Shown: in pieces, positions 52,354-63,515 of the stretch | How positions within the stretch are numbered: the first letter of the stretch is position 1 | How the letters are laid out: each line of letters starts with the position of its first letter | DNA from: Qingshengfaniella alkalisoli | GTDB lineage: Bacteria; Pseudomonadota; Alphaproteobacteria; Rhodobacterales; Rhodobacteraceae | DNA length: 64,000 nt | Assembly (NCBI RefSeq): GCF_007855645.1 | Contig: NZ_CP042261.1 | Location: 1,817,501-1,881,500 of the forward strand | Direction of reading: 5' to 3' | The notes under the pieces: model-generated | What the model saw: the letters and a program-made list of their open reading frames with translations, nothing else | The model's database searches: none | Told to the model about the DNA's origin: nothing | Made by a program: the position numbers and the translations under genes

Positions 52354-54312
52354 TCAAACGTCAAGTTCCTCGACAAAACGGGCGTTGTCTGTAATATATT
52401 CGAACCGCTTCTCCGGCTTCTTGCCCATCAACCGCTCGACCAGATCGCCGGTTTCACCCGGCTCGTCCTCGTCAATGGTGACTCGGATCAACTGTCGCGT
52501 GGTCGGGTCCATCGTGGTTTCCTTCAGGTCCTTGGCATCCATTTCACCAAGACCCTTGAACCGGCTGACGTCGATCTTGCCCTTGCCGCCCAAACCCTTT
52601 TCGAGCCATTCGTCGCGCTCGGCCTCGTCCAGACAATAGACCCGCTTCGCGCCCTGCGTCAGGCGGAACAGCGGCGGACAGGCCAGATACAGATGGCCAT
52701 GGTCGATGAGCGGGCGCATCTGGCTGAAGAAGAATGTCATCAGCAGCGCGGCGATATGCGCACCATCCACATCGGCGTCCGTCATGATGATGATCTTGTC
52801 ATAGCGCAGATCATCCACGTTGAACTTCGTGCCCATGCCGACGCCGAGCGCCTGGCAGATGTCGTTGATTTCCGCGTTCTGGCCCAGCTTGGACGACGCC
52901 GCACCCAGCACGTTCAGCACCTTGCCGCGCAAGGGCAGAAGGGCCTGTGTCTTACGGTCACGCCCCATCTTGGCCGAACCGCCCGCGCTGTCACCCTCGA
53001 CGATGAACAGCTCCGTGCCCACGCGGTTGGTGGCCGAGCAATCCACCAGCTTGCCGGGCAGCCGCAGCTTCTTCGTCGCAGATTTACGCGCCGTTTCCTT
53101 TTCCGCCTTGCGACGCAGACGTTCCTCCGCCCGCAGCACGAGGAAATCGAGGATCGCGCCCGCTGATTTCGTATCCGCCGCCAGCCAGTTGTCGAAACGG
53201 TCGCGGATGGAATTTTCCACCAATCGCTGCGCCTCGGTCGTCGCCAGACGATCCTTGGTCTGGCCCACGAATTCCGGTTCGCGAATAAAGCACGACACCA
53301 GCGCACAGCCACCCGTCAAAAGGTCCTCGCGGCTGATCTGGCTGGCCTTGCGGTTGTTCACCAACTCGCCATAGGCACGAATACCCTTCAAGATCGCAGC
53401 CCAAAAACCGGCCTCATGCGTGCCACCTTCAGGCGTCGGCACGGTGTTACAATAAGATTGGGTGAACCCGTCACGCGAAGGCGTCCAGTTGACCGCCCAT
53501 TCGACCGATCCGGGCACCTTGAACTTTTCCTCGAACGACACTTTCCCCGCAAAGGGTTTGTCAGAGTATGTCGAGGCGCTTTCCAGCGTCTCTGACAAGT
53601 AATCGGCCAAGCCGCCGGGAAACTTGAAAGTCGCTTCCAGCGGCGTATCGCCATCCTCGACCGCGGACTTCCAACGAATTTCGACGCCTGAGAAAAGATA
53701 GGCCTTGGACCGCGCCATCTTGAACAGGCGCGACGGCTTGAATTTCAACTTTCCGAAAATCTCCGCATCGGCATGGAAAGTGACGGATGTGCCGCGCCGG
53801 TTAGGTGCCTGTCCGACCTCATGCACGCGGTTTTGCGGAATACCGCGGGAAAACTCCTGCGCGTAAAGCACCTTGTTACGCGCGACCTCGACCCGCAGGT
53901 GATCGGACAACGCATTTACGACCGATACACCCACGCCGTGCAGACCGCCGGATGTCTGGTAGGCCTTGCCCGAAAACTTGCCGCCAGCGTGCAGCGTACA
54001 CAGGATCACTTCCAGCGCGGACTTGTCGGGAAACTTCGGGTGCGGATCGACGGGGATACCGCGTCCGTTGTCACGGACGGTGATGGAATGATCGCCATGC
54101 ACCTCGACCTCGATCCGGTTGGCATGCCCCGCGACCGCCTCGTCCATCGAGTTGTCCAGAACTTCCGCCACCAGATGGTGCAGCGCGCGTTCATCCGTGC
54201 CGCCGATATACATGCCCGGTCGTTTACGAACGGGTTCCAGCCCTTCGAGCACCTCGATAGAGGACGCATCATACTGATCGGGATCGACGCTGTTAAGTAG
54301 GTCTTCGGCCAT
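52354..54312 (-). CDS. parE: DNA topoisomerase IV subunit B
   Basis: A 652-residue ATPase subunit that decatenates chromosomes with ParC. The GHKL ATP site is seen as EVLDNSMDEA, DNGRGIP and TSGGLHGVGVSVVNALS. The TOPRIM domain has FIVEGDSAGGSAKMGRDRKTQA and DADVDGAHI. It closes with the IKGLGEM-like FKGLGEMDAKDLKETTMDP segment. ParE rather than GyrB is supported by its length and the absence of the GyrB insertion. Complete and normal. Confidence 0.96.
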   Translation of the reverse strand: MAEDLLNSVDPDQYDASSIEVLEGLEPVRKRPGMYIGGTDERALHHLVAEVLDNSMDEAVAGHANRIEVEVHGDHSITVRDNGRGIPVDPHPKFPDKSALEVILCTLHAGGKFSGKAYQTSGGLHGVGVSVVNALSDHLRVEVARNKVLYAQEFSRGIPQNRVHEVGQAPNRRGTSVTFHADAEIFGKLKFKPSRLFKMARSKAYLFSGVEIRWKSAVEDGDTPLEATFKFPGGLADYLSETLESASTYSDKPFAGKVSFEEKFKVPGSVEWAVNWTPSRDGFTQSYCNTVPTPEGGTHEAGFWAAILKGIRAYGELVNNRKASQISREDLLTGGCALVSCFIREPEFVGQTKDRLATTEAQRLVENSIRDRFDNWLAADTKSAGAILDFLVLRAEERLRRKAEKETARKSATKKLRLPGKLVDCSATNRVGTELFIVEGDSAGGSAKMGRDRKTQALLPLRGKVLNVLGAASSKLGQNAEINDICQALGVGMGTKFNVDDLRYDKIIIMTDADVDGAHIAALLMTFFFSQMRPLIDHGHLYLACPPLFRLTQGAKRVYCLDEAERDEWLEKGLGGKGKIDVSRFKGLGEMDAKDLKETTMDPTTRQLIRVTIDEDEPGETGDLVERLMGKKPEKRFEYITDNARFVEELDV

Positions 54313-54469
54313 TTCGCTGCTCGGTATTCTTGTGTTTCCCTACTGTAGTCCATCGTGGGCAGGACAAGCAATCGGAACGCTACATCTCGGGGTCGCTGCG
54401 GGGGGATGCACAATTTTCAGGCAGTTTGCAAAGTCTCTTGCCCCGGCGAGAACGGCCAGCTAATGCCCT

Positions 54470-55834
54470 ATGGTGACACAGGAAATGACATATCCCGAAC
54501 ACGCACGCAAAATGCTGGCGCTTGGCTTACCCCTGATCGGTAGCCAGCTTGCACAGGTTGCCGTGCAGGTCACCGACACGGTGATGATGGGCTGGTATGG
54601 CATTGAAGAACTCGCCGCGCTGGTTCTGGCGCATTCCATCTACTTCACCACCTTCGTTCTGGGCGCCGGATTCGCGTGGGCCGTGATGCCCGTGGTTGCA
54701 TCCGCATCGGAAGAAGGCGACGAGGTCCAGATCCGCCGTGTTACCCGCATGGGATTGTGGGCATCTCTAGGGTTCGTCCTGCTGGTCGTCGGGCCATTCA
54801 TGCTGTCCGAGCCACTGTTCCTGGCGATGGGGCAAGACCCGGTTATCGCAACTCTTGCGTCTCAATACCTCCGGATCGCCGCCTGGGGATTGATCCCGGC
54901 GCTACTATTCATGGTGATCCGCAGCTACCTGTCCGGGCTGGAACGCACGCAGATCGTCCTTTGGGTCGCGGTCGCGGGGGCCGTTCTGAACGTCTTTCTG
55001 AACTACATCCTGATCTTCGGCAATTTTGGCGCGCCGGAACTGGGTGTGCGCGGGGCCGCTATCGCATCTGTCGGGGTGCATTGCCTGTCGCTGATAGTCG
55101 CCGCCATCTACGCCGCGCGCAGCTTTCCAGAACACGACCTGTTCGCGCGGTTGTGGAAGCCTGACTGGCAGGCCTTCGGTCAGGTCTTCCGGCTTGGCTG
55201 GCCCATCGGCATCACCAATCTGGCAGAGGTCGGGCTGTTCGCCTTTTCCTCGATCATGATGGGTTGGGTGGGGCCGCAAACGCTCGCCGCGCATGGAATC
55301 GCCCTGCAGCTGATTTCCATGACCTTCATGATCCATATCGGTCTGTCTCAGGCGGCAACCATCCGAGCCGGACGCGCATTCGGCCGCAAAGACCCCGAGC
55401 ATCTGAAGAAAGGCGCCCTAACCGGCATAGCAATGTCCGCCGCGGTCGCCATCATCACGGCCACGGCATTCATCGTGACGCCCGAGCCGCTGGTCGCGTT
55501 GTTTCTGGACCCGAACGAACCCGCGCGCGATGCGATTATCGCGATCTGTGTCAGCCTGCTGGTGGCGGCCGCCATGTTCCAGGTCGCGGATGCGATGCAG
55601 GTCATCGCGCTCGGCCTTTTGCGCGGTATGCAGGATACACGCGTGCCAATGGTGCTGGCGGCTGTCAGCTACTGGGCACTCGGAGCACCCTTTGCCTATA
55701 TCGTGGCGTTTCCGATGGGGTTTGAGGGCCTGGGCATCTGGCTGGGCCTTGCCCTTGGATTAACCTGCGCAGCCTTGGCCATGATGTGGCGGTTCTGGCG
55801 ACGGACCCTGCCGAGCCTGTCACCCAGAACGTAA
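54470..55834 (+). CDS. MATE-family multidrug efflux transporter
   Basis: A 454-residue protein with twelve membrane helices in two related bundles. The first begins AHKMLALGLPLIGSQLAQVAVQVTDTVMMG-like, and the second has FRLGWPIGITNLAEVGLFAFSSIMMGW. MATE proteins export cationic drugs or metabolites using H+ or Na+ gradients. The ATG at 54470 is used; a second in-frame ATG at 54485 is possible. A terminator shared with aspC follows. Confidence 0.93.
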   Translation: MVTQEMTYPEHARKMLALGLPLIGSQLAQVAVQVTDTVMMGWYGIEELAALVLAHSIYFTTFVLGAGFAWAVMPVVASASEEGDEVQIRRVTRMGLWASLGFVLLVVGPFMLSEPLFLAMGQDPVIATLASQYLRIAAWGLIPALLFMVIRSYLSGLERTQIVLWVAVAGAVLNVFLNYILIFGNFGAPELGVRGAAIASVGVHCLSLIVAAIYAARSFPEHDLFARLWKPDWQAFGQVFRLGWPIGITNLAEVGLFAFSSIMMGWVGPQTLAAHGIALQLISMTFMIHIGLSQAATIRAGRAFGRKDPEHLKKGALTGIAMSAAVAIITATAFIVTPEPLVALFLDPNEPARDAIIAICVSLLVAAAMFQVADAMQVIALGLLRGMQDTRVPMVLAAVSYWALGAPFAYIVAFPMGFEGLGIWLGLALGLTCAALAMMWRFWRRTLPSLSPRT

Positions 55835-55857
55835 AAGGCCCCCTCAAAGCGGGCCTT
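55835..55857. terminator. bidirectional terminator between MATE and aspC genes
   Basis: AAGGCCC and GGGCCTT around a nine-base loop, with an A-run on one side and CTT on the other. It lies between two convergent stop codons 30 bases apart. Confidence 0.7.
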
Positions 55858-55864
55858 CTTCATA

Positions 55865-57082
<1,218 letters not shown>

Positions 57083-57184
57083 TCATATCACGCGGCCATG
57101 CTTTAGGGTGCGCGCCATTGCGGTTCAAGGGCAGACAGCGGATTCGGCTGCTCGCGCCCCAAAAGACAGGTCGATACAGCCCAG

Positions 57185-57454
57185 ATGACATCCGAAAGCA
57201 ACGAAACGCGGCTCAAGCGGCTGCAAATGCGATCCATGCGGCGCGGCATCAAGGAAATGGACATCATCCTGGGCGAATTCGCCCGCACGCATCTGGACAA
57301 GCTGGATGAGCAGCAGATCGCGCTCTATGAAGGGCTGCTCGAAGAAAACGACCACGATCTGTATCAATGGGTGTCTGGCGCCAGCCCGACACCTGCCGAG
57401 TATCTGAACCTTCTGACCTATATTGCGGCGACCCGCCAAACCTCGGACGTTTAA
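57185..57454 (+). CDS. sdhE: succinate dehydrogenase assembly factor SdhE (FAD insertion)
   Basis: An 89-residue protein with the SdhE RGxxE motif (RRGIKEMDIILGEFA, about 19-33) and the core LDKLDEQQIALYEGLLEENDHDLYQWVSG. It attaches FAD to succinate dehydrogenase. It is divergent from aspC across a 117-base gap. Confidence 0.94.
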   Translation: MTSESNETRLKRLQMRSMRRGIKEMDIILGEFARTHLDKLDEQQIALYEGLLEENDHDLYQWVSGASPTPAEYLNLLTYIAATRQTSDV

Positions 57455-57543
57455 AATTCGAGGTAATCACGAGTCTCGTTTAACCCATTCTTGGGACTTC
57501 ACGTGGAATCTCTCGGCCAACCTGTATTTGGCGGAGTCAGCCC

Positions 57544-58041
57544 ATGAGTATTCATTCCCATCCACTCAACCCACGCGAACAGGATTTCATGCATGGCTAT
57601 CTTGATGCGCTTGCGTTGGTCGAACGGCTGCACCGCCTGCTGCTCGACGTTATCAAGGATGAATTCGAACGCGTCGGAATCCTCGAAGTAAATGCGGTTC
57701 AGGCCCTGCTGCTCTTCAACGTCGGCGACAACGAAGTCACGGCAGGAGAACTGAAAACGCGCGGCTATTACCAGGGGTCCAACGTTTCCTACAATCTGAA
57801 GAAGCTGGTCGACCTTGGCTTCATGCATCACCAGCGTTGCGACGTCGACCGCCGCTCCGTGCGCGTCAAACTGACGAAAAAAGGACGTGATGTTCATCGA
57901 ATCGTCGAGGAACTGTTCAGCCGCCACGCCAATGGCCTCGAAAGCCGGGGCGTATTGGGCCCTAAGGGCGTTACGGACATCGCATCGTCGTTGAAACGCG
58001 TCGAACGCTATTGGACCGAACAGATTCGTTATATCTATTAA
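57544..58041 (+). CDS. MarR-type winged-helix regulator (LdtR-like)
   Basis: A 165-residue regulator with a MarR winged helix: VNAVQALLLFNVGDNEVTAGELKTRGYYQGSNVSYNLKKLVDLGF, then the wing DVDRRSVRVKLTKKG. It resembles the LdtR group that controls cell-wall transpeptidases and stress tolerance. Local targets are unclear. A GGCGGAG site lies upstream of the ATG. Confidence 0.88.
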   Translation: MSIHSHPLNPREQDFMHGYLDALALVERLHRLLLDVIKDEFERVGILEVNAVQALLLFNVGDNEVTAGELKTRGYYQGSNVSYNLKKLVDLGFMHHQRCDVDRRSVRVKLTKKGRDVHRIVEELFSRHANGLESRGVLGPKGVTDIASSLKRVERYWTEQIRYIY

Positions 58042-58148
58042 GGCGCTACAAATTCACCGGCGGAAAGACCGCATTGGAAATTGCCCCAAGCGCCAATCTT
58101 TGGCATTATGCACGCGCAATCACCGAAAGAGTGACCCAGAGGCAGAGC

Positions 58149-58466
58149 ATGAAATTTTCCAAGGTCTTTTCCACCACACTCATCGTTGCGTGCGCCGTCG
58201 GTAGTGCTCCGCAAGCCGCGTTGGCCGGTCCGGTCGAGCGCGCGTGCAACCAGTCCGACCGCCGCGCGGCGACGCCACAATTGTGCAGTTGCATTGGCGC
58301 CGTCGCCCAGCAAACCTTGTCCCACAGCGATCAACGGACTGCCGCAAGATTCTTCAAGGACCCGCAACAGGCCCAAACTGTCCGGATGTCGGCGAAAAAT
58401 GCTGACAATGCGTTCTGGGACCGCTACCGGGCCTTTGGTGACTATGCCCGCAGCTATTGCGGATAA
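58149..58466 (+). CDS. small secreted protein, conserved in Rhodobacterales
   Basis: A 105-residue exported protein with a signal peptide (about 1-26, ending ALAG) and four cysteines in the mature part (ACNQSD, QLCSCIGAVA, SYCG) that could form two disulfides. Homologues are often labelled arginine transporter without evidence; nothing here suggests transport. The ATG follows a GAGGCAGAGC site. A terminator comes 10 bases after the stop. Confidence 0.75.
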   Translation: MKFSKVFSTTLIVACAVGSAPQAALAGPVERACNQSDRRAATPQLCSCIGAVAQQTLSHSDQRTAARFFKDPQQAQTVRMSAKNADNAFWDRYRAFGDYARSYCG

Positions 58467-58475
58467 GCATGAACC

Positions 58476-58497
58476 AGCCCGCTTCGGCGGGCTTTTC
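58476..58497 (+). terminator. rho-independent terminator
   Basis: AGCCCGC TTCG GCGGGCT with trailing T residues, ending the small secreted protein gene. Confidence 0.85.
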
Positions 58498-58510
58498 ATA
58501 TGCCTTAACG

Positions 58511-58534
58511 AAAAACCCCGCCGAAGCGGGGTTT
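58511..58534 (-). terminator. rho-independent terminator of rpmB
   Basis: On the minus strand AAACCCCGC, a TTCG tetraloop and GCGGGGTTT followed by T residues. It sits 28 bases after the rpmB stop and back-to-back with the plus-strand terminator. Confidence 0.85.
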
Positions 58535-58561
58535 ACGTTATCATCGCGAAAGACCCAGAGA

Positions 58562-58849
58562 TCAGGCGGTCGCCTGAGCCTTCAGGATGTCTTTCTTGAT
58601 CTTCAGAGCGTTCTCGGACAACTCGGCGTCTTTCGCCTTGGACAGGTATTCATCCAGACCACCACGATGATCGACGGTGCGCAGTGCAGCCGACGAAACG
58701 CGCAGTTTGAACGAACGTCCCAGCGTGTCAGAGATCAACGTCACATCCTGCAGATTCGGCAGGAAGCGGCGCTTGGTCTTGTTGTTGGCGTGGCTGACAT
58801 TGTTGCCAACCATCGGACCTTTTCCAGTCAGTTCACAACGGCGCGACAT
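58562..58849 (-). CDS. rpmB: 50S ribosomal protein L28
   Basis: A 95-residue ribosomal protein with the L28 hallmarks [28 protein letters not shown] and [21 protein letters not shown]. The ATG at 58849 is the family start; the frame is open further upstream without homology. It is followed by its own terminator. Confidence 0.97.
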   Translation of the reverse strand: MSRRCELTGKGPMVGNNVSHANNKTKRRFLPNLQDVTLISDTLGRSFKLRVSSAALRTVDHRGGLDEYLSKAKDAELSENALKIKKDILKAQATA

Positions 58850-59119
58850 GGCGGTGTCCTCATTCTCAGCGGGGGCTCGGGCGACCCGAACGCAATATTT
58901 CAACAGAAAAGGGCGCCGCAAAGGGCAGCGCCCGGAAATCGTCTGCGGGACATACGGGCTTTCGTCAGAGGCGTCAAGCTTCGAATCCGAAGAAATCGTC
59001 CCGTTCCGCAACGGACCCATTCCACCGCGATCGGGTTGTCTCTTTCAGACGGCCCGGTTGTCAGTCATAGCAATGACGATATATCACGGCATCAAGGCAA
59101 GCAAAGGCAACGTTGCACC

Positions 59120-59842
59120 ATGAAGACACGACTTCTTCCGCTCGTCTATGTGATCTGGGCTTTGTCAGCAGCTCTGTCGCCTGCGCAAGCACAGGAAGTC
59201 GGACAGTATGATGTTGTTGTGGGCGGCCTGCGCGCGGGAACATTGGCTTATGAAGCTGACGTTTCGGGCAACACCTACAGCCTGCGCGGATCTGCCCGTG
59301 CCAGCGGGCTGGTCGGGATATTCGTGGACAGCGTCGTGGACGTGGCGAGTCGGGGATATATCGACGGGCATACACTACGCCCATCGGGCTATGCCGAACG
59401 CACCAACAACAAGGGCGAGGTCGTGCGCCGCGATTTCCGCTATCGCAACGGCATACCGCAGATCACGCGCACACCACCGCGCGACAAGCCACAGAAACAC
59501 GCGGTGGCTCCGCAACAACAGGCTGGAACGCTGGATCCGATGAGCGCAGCATTCGCTATTCTGCGCGACAAACCGACCGTTGAAGCCTGCCAACTCGACA
59601 TCTCGATGTTCGACGGCGCGAAGCGTAGCAGGTTGCAATACACCAGCCGCGAAGACGATGGCGACGATATTGTATGCTCTGGCCAGTACCTGCGTATTGC
59701 GGGTTTCAGCCCCAAAGAAATGGCCGAACGTGCATCCTGGCCCGTCACCGCGCGGTATCAACAGATGCCCAACGGTGACGCCCGCCTGGCTGAGTTGCGG
59801 TTTTCGACCAGCTTCGGCGCAGCACGTATCCGCCGTCGCTAG
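59120..59842 (+). CDS. DUF3108 domain secreted protein
   Basis: A 240-residue exported protein. A signal peptide (about 1-24, ending AQAQ) precedes a beta-rich DUF3108 domain (YDVVVGGLRAGTLAYEADVSGNTYSLRGSARASG). Two cysteines lie in the second half (VEACQLD, DIVCSGQY). Probably periplasmic; function unknown. It ends two bases before hrpB. Confidence 0.85.
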   Translation: MKTRLLPLVYVIWALSAALSPAQAQEVGQYDVVVGGLRAGTLAYEADVSGNTYSLRGSARASGLVGIFVDSVVDVASRGYIDGHTLRPSGYAERTNNKGEVVRRDFRYRNGIPQITRTPPRDKPQKHAVAPQQQAGTLDPMSAAFAILRDKPTVEACQLDISMFDGAKRSRLQYTSREDDGDDIVCSGQYLRIAGFSPKEMAERASWPVTARYQQMPNGDARLAELRFSTSFGAARIRRR

Positions 59843-59844
59843 GC

Positions 59845-62286
59845 ATGACGGCGCTGCCCATCGAAGACGCTCTGCCAGACCTGATCTCGGCACTGAAAAA
59901 TCATGGTCGCGCGGTTCTGCAAGCCCCTCCGGGTGCAGGTAAAACCACGCGGGTGCCACTGGCGCTTTTGGACAGTGCCATCGTGCCAGGCAAGATCGTG
60001 ATGTTGGAACCTCGCCGCTTGGCAACACGAGCCAGCGCGGAACGCATGGCCAGCACGCTCAACGAACCGGTCGGAAAGCGAATCGGCTACCGCATGCGCG
60101 GTGAATCGCGAACCGGACCCGAGACGCGCATAGAGGTCGTCACCGAAGGCATCCTGACCCGCATGATCCAAACCGATCCCGAGCTTTCAGGCATCGGCGC
60201 GGTCATATTCGACGAATTTCACGAACGATCGCTGAACGCCGATCTGGGGCTTGCCCTGTGTTTGGAGGTCCGCTCCGCATTGCGTGACGACCTCCGACTT
60301 CTGGTCATGTCCGCAACGCTGGATGCCGAACCCGTCGCCGCGCTGCTGGACGACGCCCCCTTGATCACATCGCAGGGACGCAGCTTTCCTGTCGCCACGC
60401 ATTGGCTGGACCGCCCGCTTCCGCCACGCAGCCGCCTTGAAACCGCCGCCGCCGATCTGGTCGAGAGCGTGGTTTCACGAACCGAAGGCGGGGTGCTGTG
60501 CTTTCTGCCCGGCGAAGGCGAAATCCGGCGCACCGCCGCTGCGCTTGATGGTCATCTACCGTCGGAATGCGAGATCATGCCACTGTTCGGCGCGATGAAA
60601 CCCGCCGATCAACGCCGTGTTCTGTCACCAGCACCAGCGCGGCGCAAGGTCGTTCTGGCAACATCAATTGCAGAAACCTCTCTGACGATTGACGGGATTC
60701 GGGTCGTCGTGGATGCGGGCAGATCGCGACGCGCGCGTTTCGATCCCGGCTCTGGCATGTCGCGCCTGGTCACCGAACGCGTGACTCGAGCAGAAGCCGA
60801 ACAACGCCGCGGCCGCGCAGGACGTGTGGCGCCCGGCGACTGTTTTCGCCTGTGGACGAAGGGGGAGGAAGGCGCATTGTCCGCGTTCCCACCCGCCGAA
60901 ATCGAATCCGCCGATTTGACGGGATTGTCACTGGAACTCGCGCTATGGGGCGCGTCCGAGGATGATCTGTCCTTTCTGACGCCGCCACCCGCTCCCGCGA
61001 TGGCCGAGGCCCGGGGCCTGCTGCAAAGCCTTGGAGCGTTGGACAGCCGCAACCACGTCACCGATCACGGTCGTGCGCTTGCTGCAATGCCACTGCATCC
61101 CCGCCTGGGACATATGCTGGCGCTGTGTGGGCCGGCGACAGCCGATCTTGCCGCGCTGCTCGCTGATCGTGACCCGTTGCGCGGCGCGTCCTCGGACCTG
61201 GCCACGCGACTGCGCGCCTTGCGCGACCCGAATACAGCCCACAAGGACAGCAGGCCTGCCCTGGCGCGACTGTGCGAGGAGGCCAAGCGCCTGCGCCCCA
61301 TCGCACCCGCCAATGCCTCCCTTGGCGATCTGAGCATTGGCGCTGCGGCGGCGCTGGCCTATCCCGACCGCATTGGCTTGCGCCGAAAAGGCGCCCAGCC
61401 GCGCTATGTCTTGTCCGGAGGCAAGGGTGCCCATCTGCCGGATGACGATTCACTCGCGGGATCTCGAATGATCGTGGCAACGGATACGGACGGCAACCCG
61501 CGCGAAGCCCGTATTCGACTGGCCGCGCCCGTTGCTGAAAGCGAGATCCGCGCACTGTTTGCAACCCGGATCAAAGAAGTCGAGCTCTGCGAATGGTCCC
61601 GTCGGAGCAAGCGGGTGGACACACGACGGCAGGAACGGCTCGGTGCGATCGTTCTGTCAGACCAGCAATGGAAGGATGCACCAGCCGACGCCGTTCGACT
61701 GGCTGCAATCGAAGGCATCCGGTCGTTGGGGCTAGCCTCGCTGAAGCCGTCGAAATCATTCGATCTCTTGCGCGCCCGCATCGCACTCGCGCGAGAAATA
61801 CTTCCAGACCTGCCCGATCCGTCGGAGGAAAGCCTGCTGGCAACGGCAGAACAATGGCTTGGACCTTATCTCGGGAAAGCGTGCTCGGAAGCCGATTTCA
61901 AGTCTTTCGACCCGACCGTAGCTTTGCGCGACAGCATGGACTGGTCGCTGCGCCAGAAACTCGACCAGTTTGCGCCGCCACATTACCGGACGCCTCTGGG
62001 ACGCGAGATCGCGATTGACTACGCCGCTCCAGATCCTGAAATCAGCCTGCGCCTTCAGGAAATGCTGGGCGAAGGACAACATCCGTCAGTGGCGGGAAGA
62101 CCCCTGCGCGTAACGTTGTTGTCACCTGCCGGTCGTCCCGTTCAGACCACGATGGATTTGCCGGGTTTCTGGCGAGGTTCCTACGCCGATGTGCGCAAGG
62201 ACATGCGCGCGCGTTACCCGAAACATCACTGGCCCGAAGATCCGCTCCAGGCCGACCCGACCTTGTGGGCCAAGCCCCGGAAGTAG
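59845..62286 (+). CDS. hrpB: ATP-dependent helicase HrpB
   Basis: An 813-residue DEAH-type helicase. Walker A is APPGAGKTT (27-35), motif II is FDEFHERSLNADLGL, motif III is SATLD and motif VI is AEQRRGRAGRVAPG. The helicase-associated and HrpB C-terminal domains follow (PSVAGRPLRVTLLSPAGRPVQTT, and the closing FWRGSYADVRKDMRARYPKHHWPEDP). An RNA role is presumed for the family. Complete length. Confidence 0.96.
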   Translation: MTALPIEDALPDLISALKNHGRAVLQAPPGAGKTTRVPLALLDSAIVPGKIVMLEPRRLATRASAERMASTLNEPVGKRIGYRMRGESRTGPETRIEVVTEGILTRMIQTDPELSGIGAVIFDEFHERSLNADLGLALCLEVRSALRDDLRLLVMSATLDAEPVAALLDDAPLITSQGRSFPVATHWLDRPLPPRSRLETAAADLVESVVSRTEGGVLCFLPGEGEIRRTAAALDGHLPSECEIMPLFGAMKPADQRRVLSPAPARRKVVLATSIAETSLTIDGIRVVVDAGRSRRARFDPGSGMSRLVTERVTRAEAEQRRGRAGRVAPGDCFRLWTKGEEGALSAFPPAEIESADLTGLSLELALWGASEDDLSFLTPPPAPAMAEARGLLQSLGALDSRNHVTDHGRALAAMPLHPRLGHMLALCGPATADLAALLADRDPLRGASSDLATRLRALRDPNTAHKDSRPALARLCEEAKRLRPIAPANASLGDLSIGAAAALAYPDRIGLRRKGAQPRYVLSGGKGAHLPDDDSLAGSRMIVATDTDGNPREARIRLAAPVAESEIRALFATRIKEVELCEWSRRSKRVDTRRQERLGAIVLSDQQWKDAPADAVRLAAIEGIRSLGLASLKPSKSFDLLRARIALAREILPDLPDPSEESLLATAEQWLGPYLGKACSEADFKSFDPTVALRDSMDWSLRQKLDQFAPPHYRTPLGREIAIDYAAPDPEISLRLQEMLGEGQHPSVAGRPLRVTLLSPAGRPVQTTMDLPGFWRGSYADVRKDMRARYPKHHWPEDPLQADPTLWAKPRK

Positions 62287-62322
62287 GAGGCGCGCCACCA
62301 GACGCGGCCCCCTTGGGTATAA

Positions 62323-63375
62323 TCAGGCTTCGCGACGCTTGCGACGCATAAAGCCGAGCGCCACGACGCCCGCGCCCAGCAGCGGCAGACCGGCAGGCAG
62401 CGGAACCGGTGTCGCGCCATAGTAGTCATCCAGCACCGTGCCGACATAGTCTGGGTTGTCGGTGATGAAGCCATCCAGACCCCACTCCAGGAAGTTCGCC
62501 ATATCCGCATATGCGTCTTCCAGGTCGGTCGGACGGAACGTCCATGCAAACACCTTCAGTCCCAGCGCATGCGCGGCCTCGATGAAGGATTGTTGGATGG
62601 AGCCATAGGACACGGCAACCGTATCCATGTATCCAGCCAGCTCGGTCAGCGTTTTCACGCCGCTCACTGTCCATTCCGCGCCATTGAAGAACGCGCCGCC
62701 AAGCTGCGCGACCCCCATATCGACGCCTGCAGCGCCGATCAGTTCAGCATATTCCGCGACATTGTCGAAATCAAAAGATTGAACGGCCGATTTTTCCGGT
62801 GTGTCATAACCCTTCTCGATCAGCGTATCGATAACGGCCTGGTTGGTCGCGGAGCTATAACCGTACTTGCCCTCGGTCAGGATACCTACATTGGTGCCGT
62901 TGGCCGCATTGTAGTCCGTCAGCGCATCCAGCATGTCGGCAAAGGTCGGTACACGCCACGGGTCACCATCGGTCGGCGTATAGCCAGGGTAATCCGTGTT
63001 CCCCGTCAGCGTCAGAGCCTGAATTTCTTCATAGGTAAAATCGCTGACACGATAGCCCCCGTTGCGCGGCGCGTAGATGTCTTCGACATCGGTCGTCCGG
63101 GTCAGCGTGCTGTCATGCATCGCGATCAAAACGCCGTCCTTGGTCATCATTACGTCGGTTTCGATGTATTCCGCGCCCATATCGACGGACAACTCGTTCC
63201 CACCGATCGAGTTTTCAGGCAGGTAAGCGGGCGCACCGCGATGGGCAATTACGATTGCACGTTCGCCATCCAGTGTCTTGGCGCCAGGGATCGTCGCCGC
63301 TTGGGCAGACATAACCGGAAGCAAGGCCGCAACGATAGCCGCCCCGCCCAGTCGAGCAAGTGTAAGCATAGTCAA
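62323..63375 (-). CDS. glycerophosphodiester phosphodiesterase with VPLPA-CTERM sorting tail
   Basis: A 350-residue exported enzyme that splits glycerophosphodiesters to glycerol-3-phosphate and an alcohol. The signal peptide covers about 1-27. Catalytic residues: His45-Arg46 (IAHRGAPAYLPENS), Glu72 and Asp74 (YIETDVMM) and His87 (AMHDST). The C-terminus (321-350) has VPLPA at 324-328, a hydrophobic helix and a basic RRKRRE end, the sorting signal recognised by exosortase D. The matching exosortase is encoded at 3393-4973. Surface anchoring or processing after export is therefore likely. Confidence 0.93.
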   Translation of the reverse strand: MTMLTLARLGGAAIVAALLPVMSAQAATIPGAKTLDGERAIVIAHRGAPAYLPENSIGGNELSVDMGAEYIETDVMMTKDGVLIAMHDSTLTRTTDVEDIYAPRNGGYRVSDFTYEEIQALTLTGNTDYPGYTPTDGDPWRVPTFADMLDALTDYNAANGTNVGILTEGKYGYSSATNQAVIDTLIEKGYDTPEKSAVQSFDFDNVAEYAELIGAAGVDMGVAQLGGAFFNGAEWTVSGVKTLTELAGYMDTVAVSYGSIQQSFIEAAHALGLKVFAWTFRPTDLEDAYADMANFLEWGLDGFITDNPDYVGTVLDDYYGATPVPLPAGLPLLGAGVVALGFMRRKRREA

Positions 63376-63515
63376 TCCTTTTCAATGATTCTAAACGCCG
63401 AAAGGCGTCGCGGCGAGACTAGCCATCGAAATTAACGGGAAGCCTGCATATTATTGAAAAGTTCATGACACTTGACTGTCAGAGTTCCAGATCATGATCA
63501 TTGCCAAGCGGCAGA

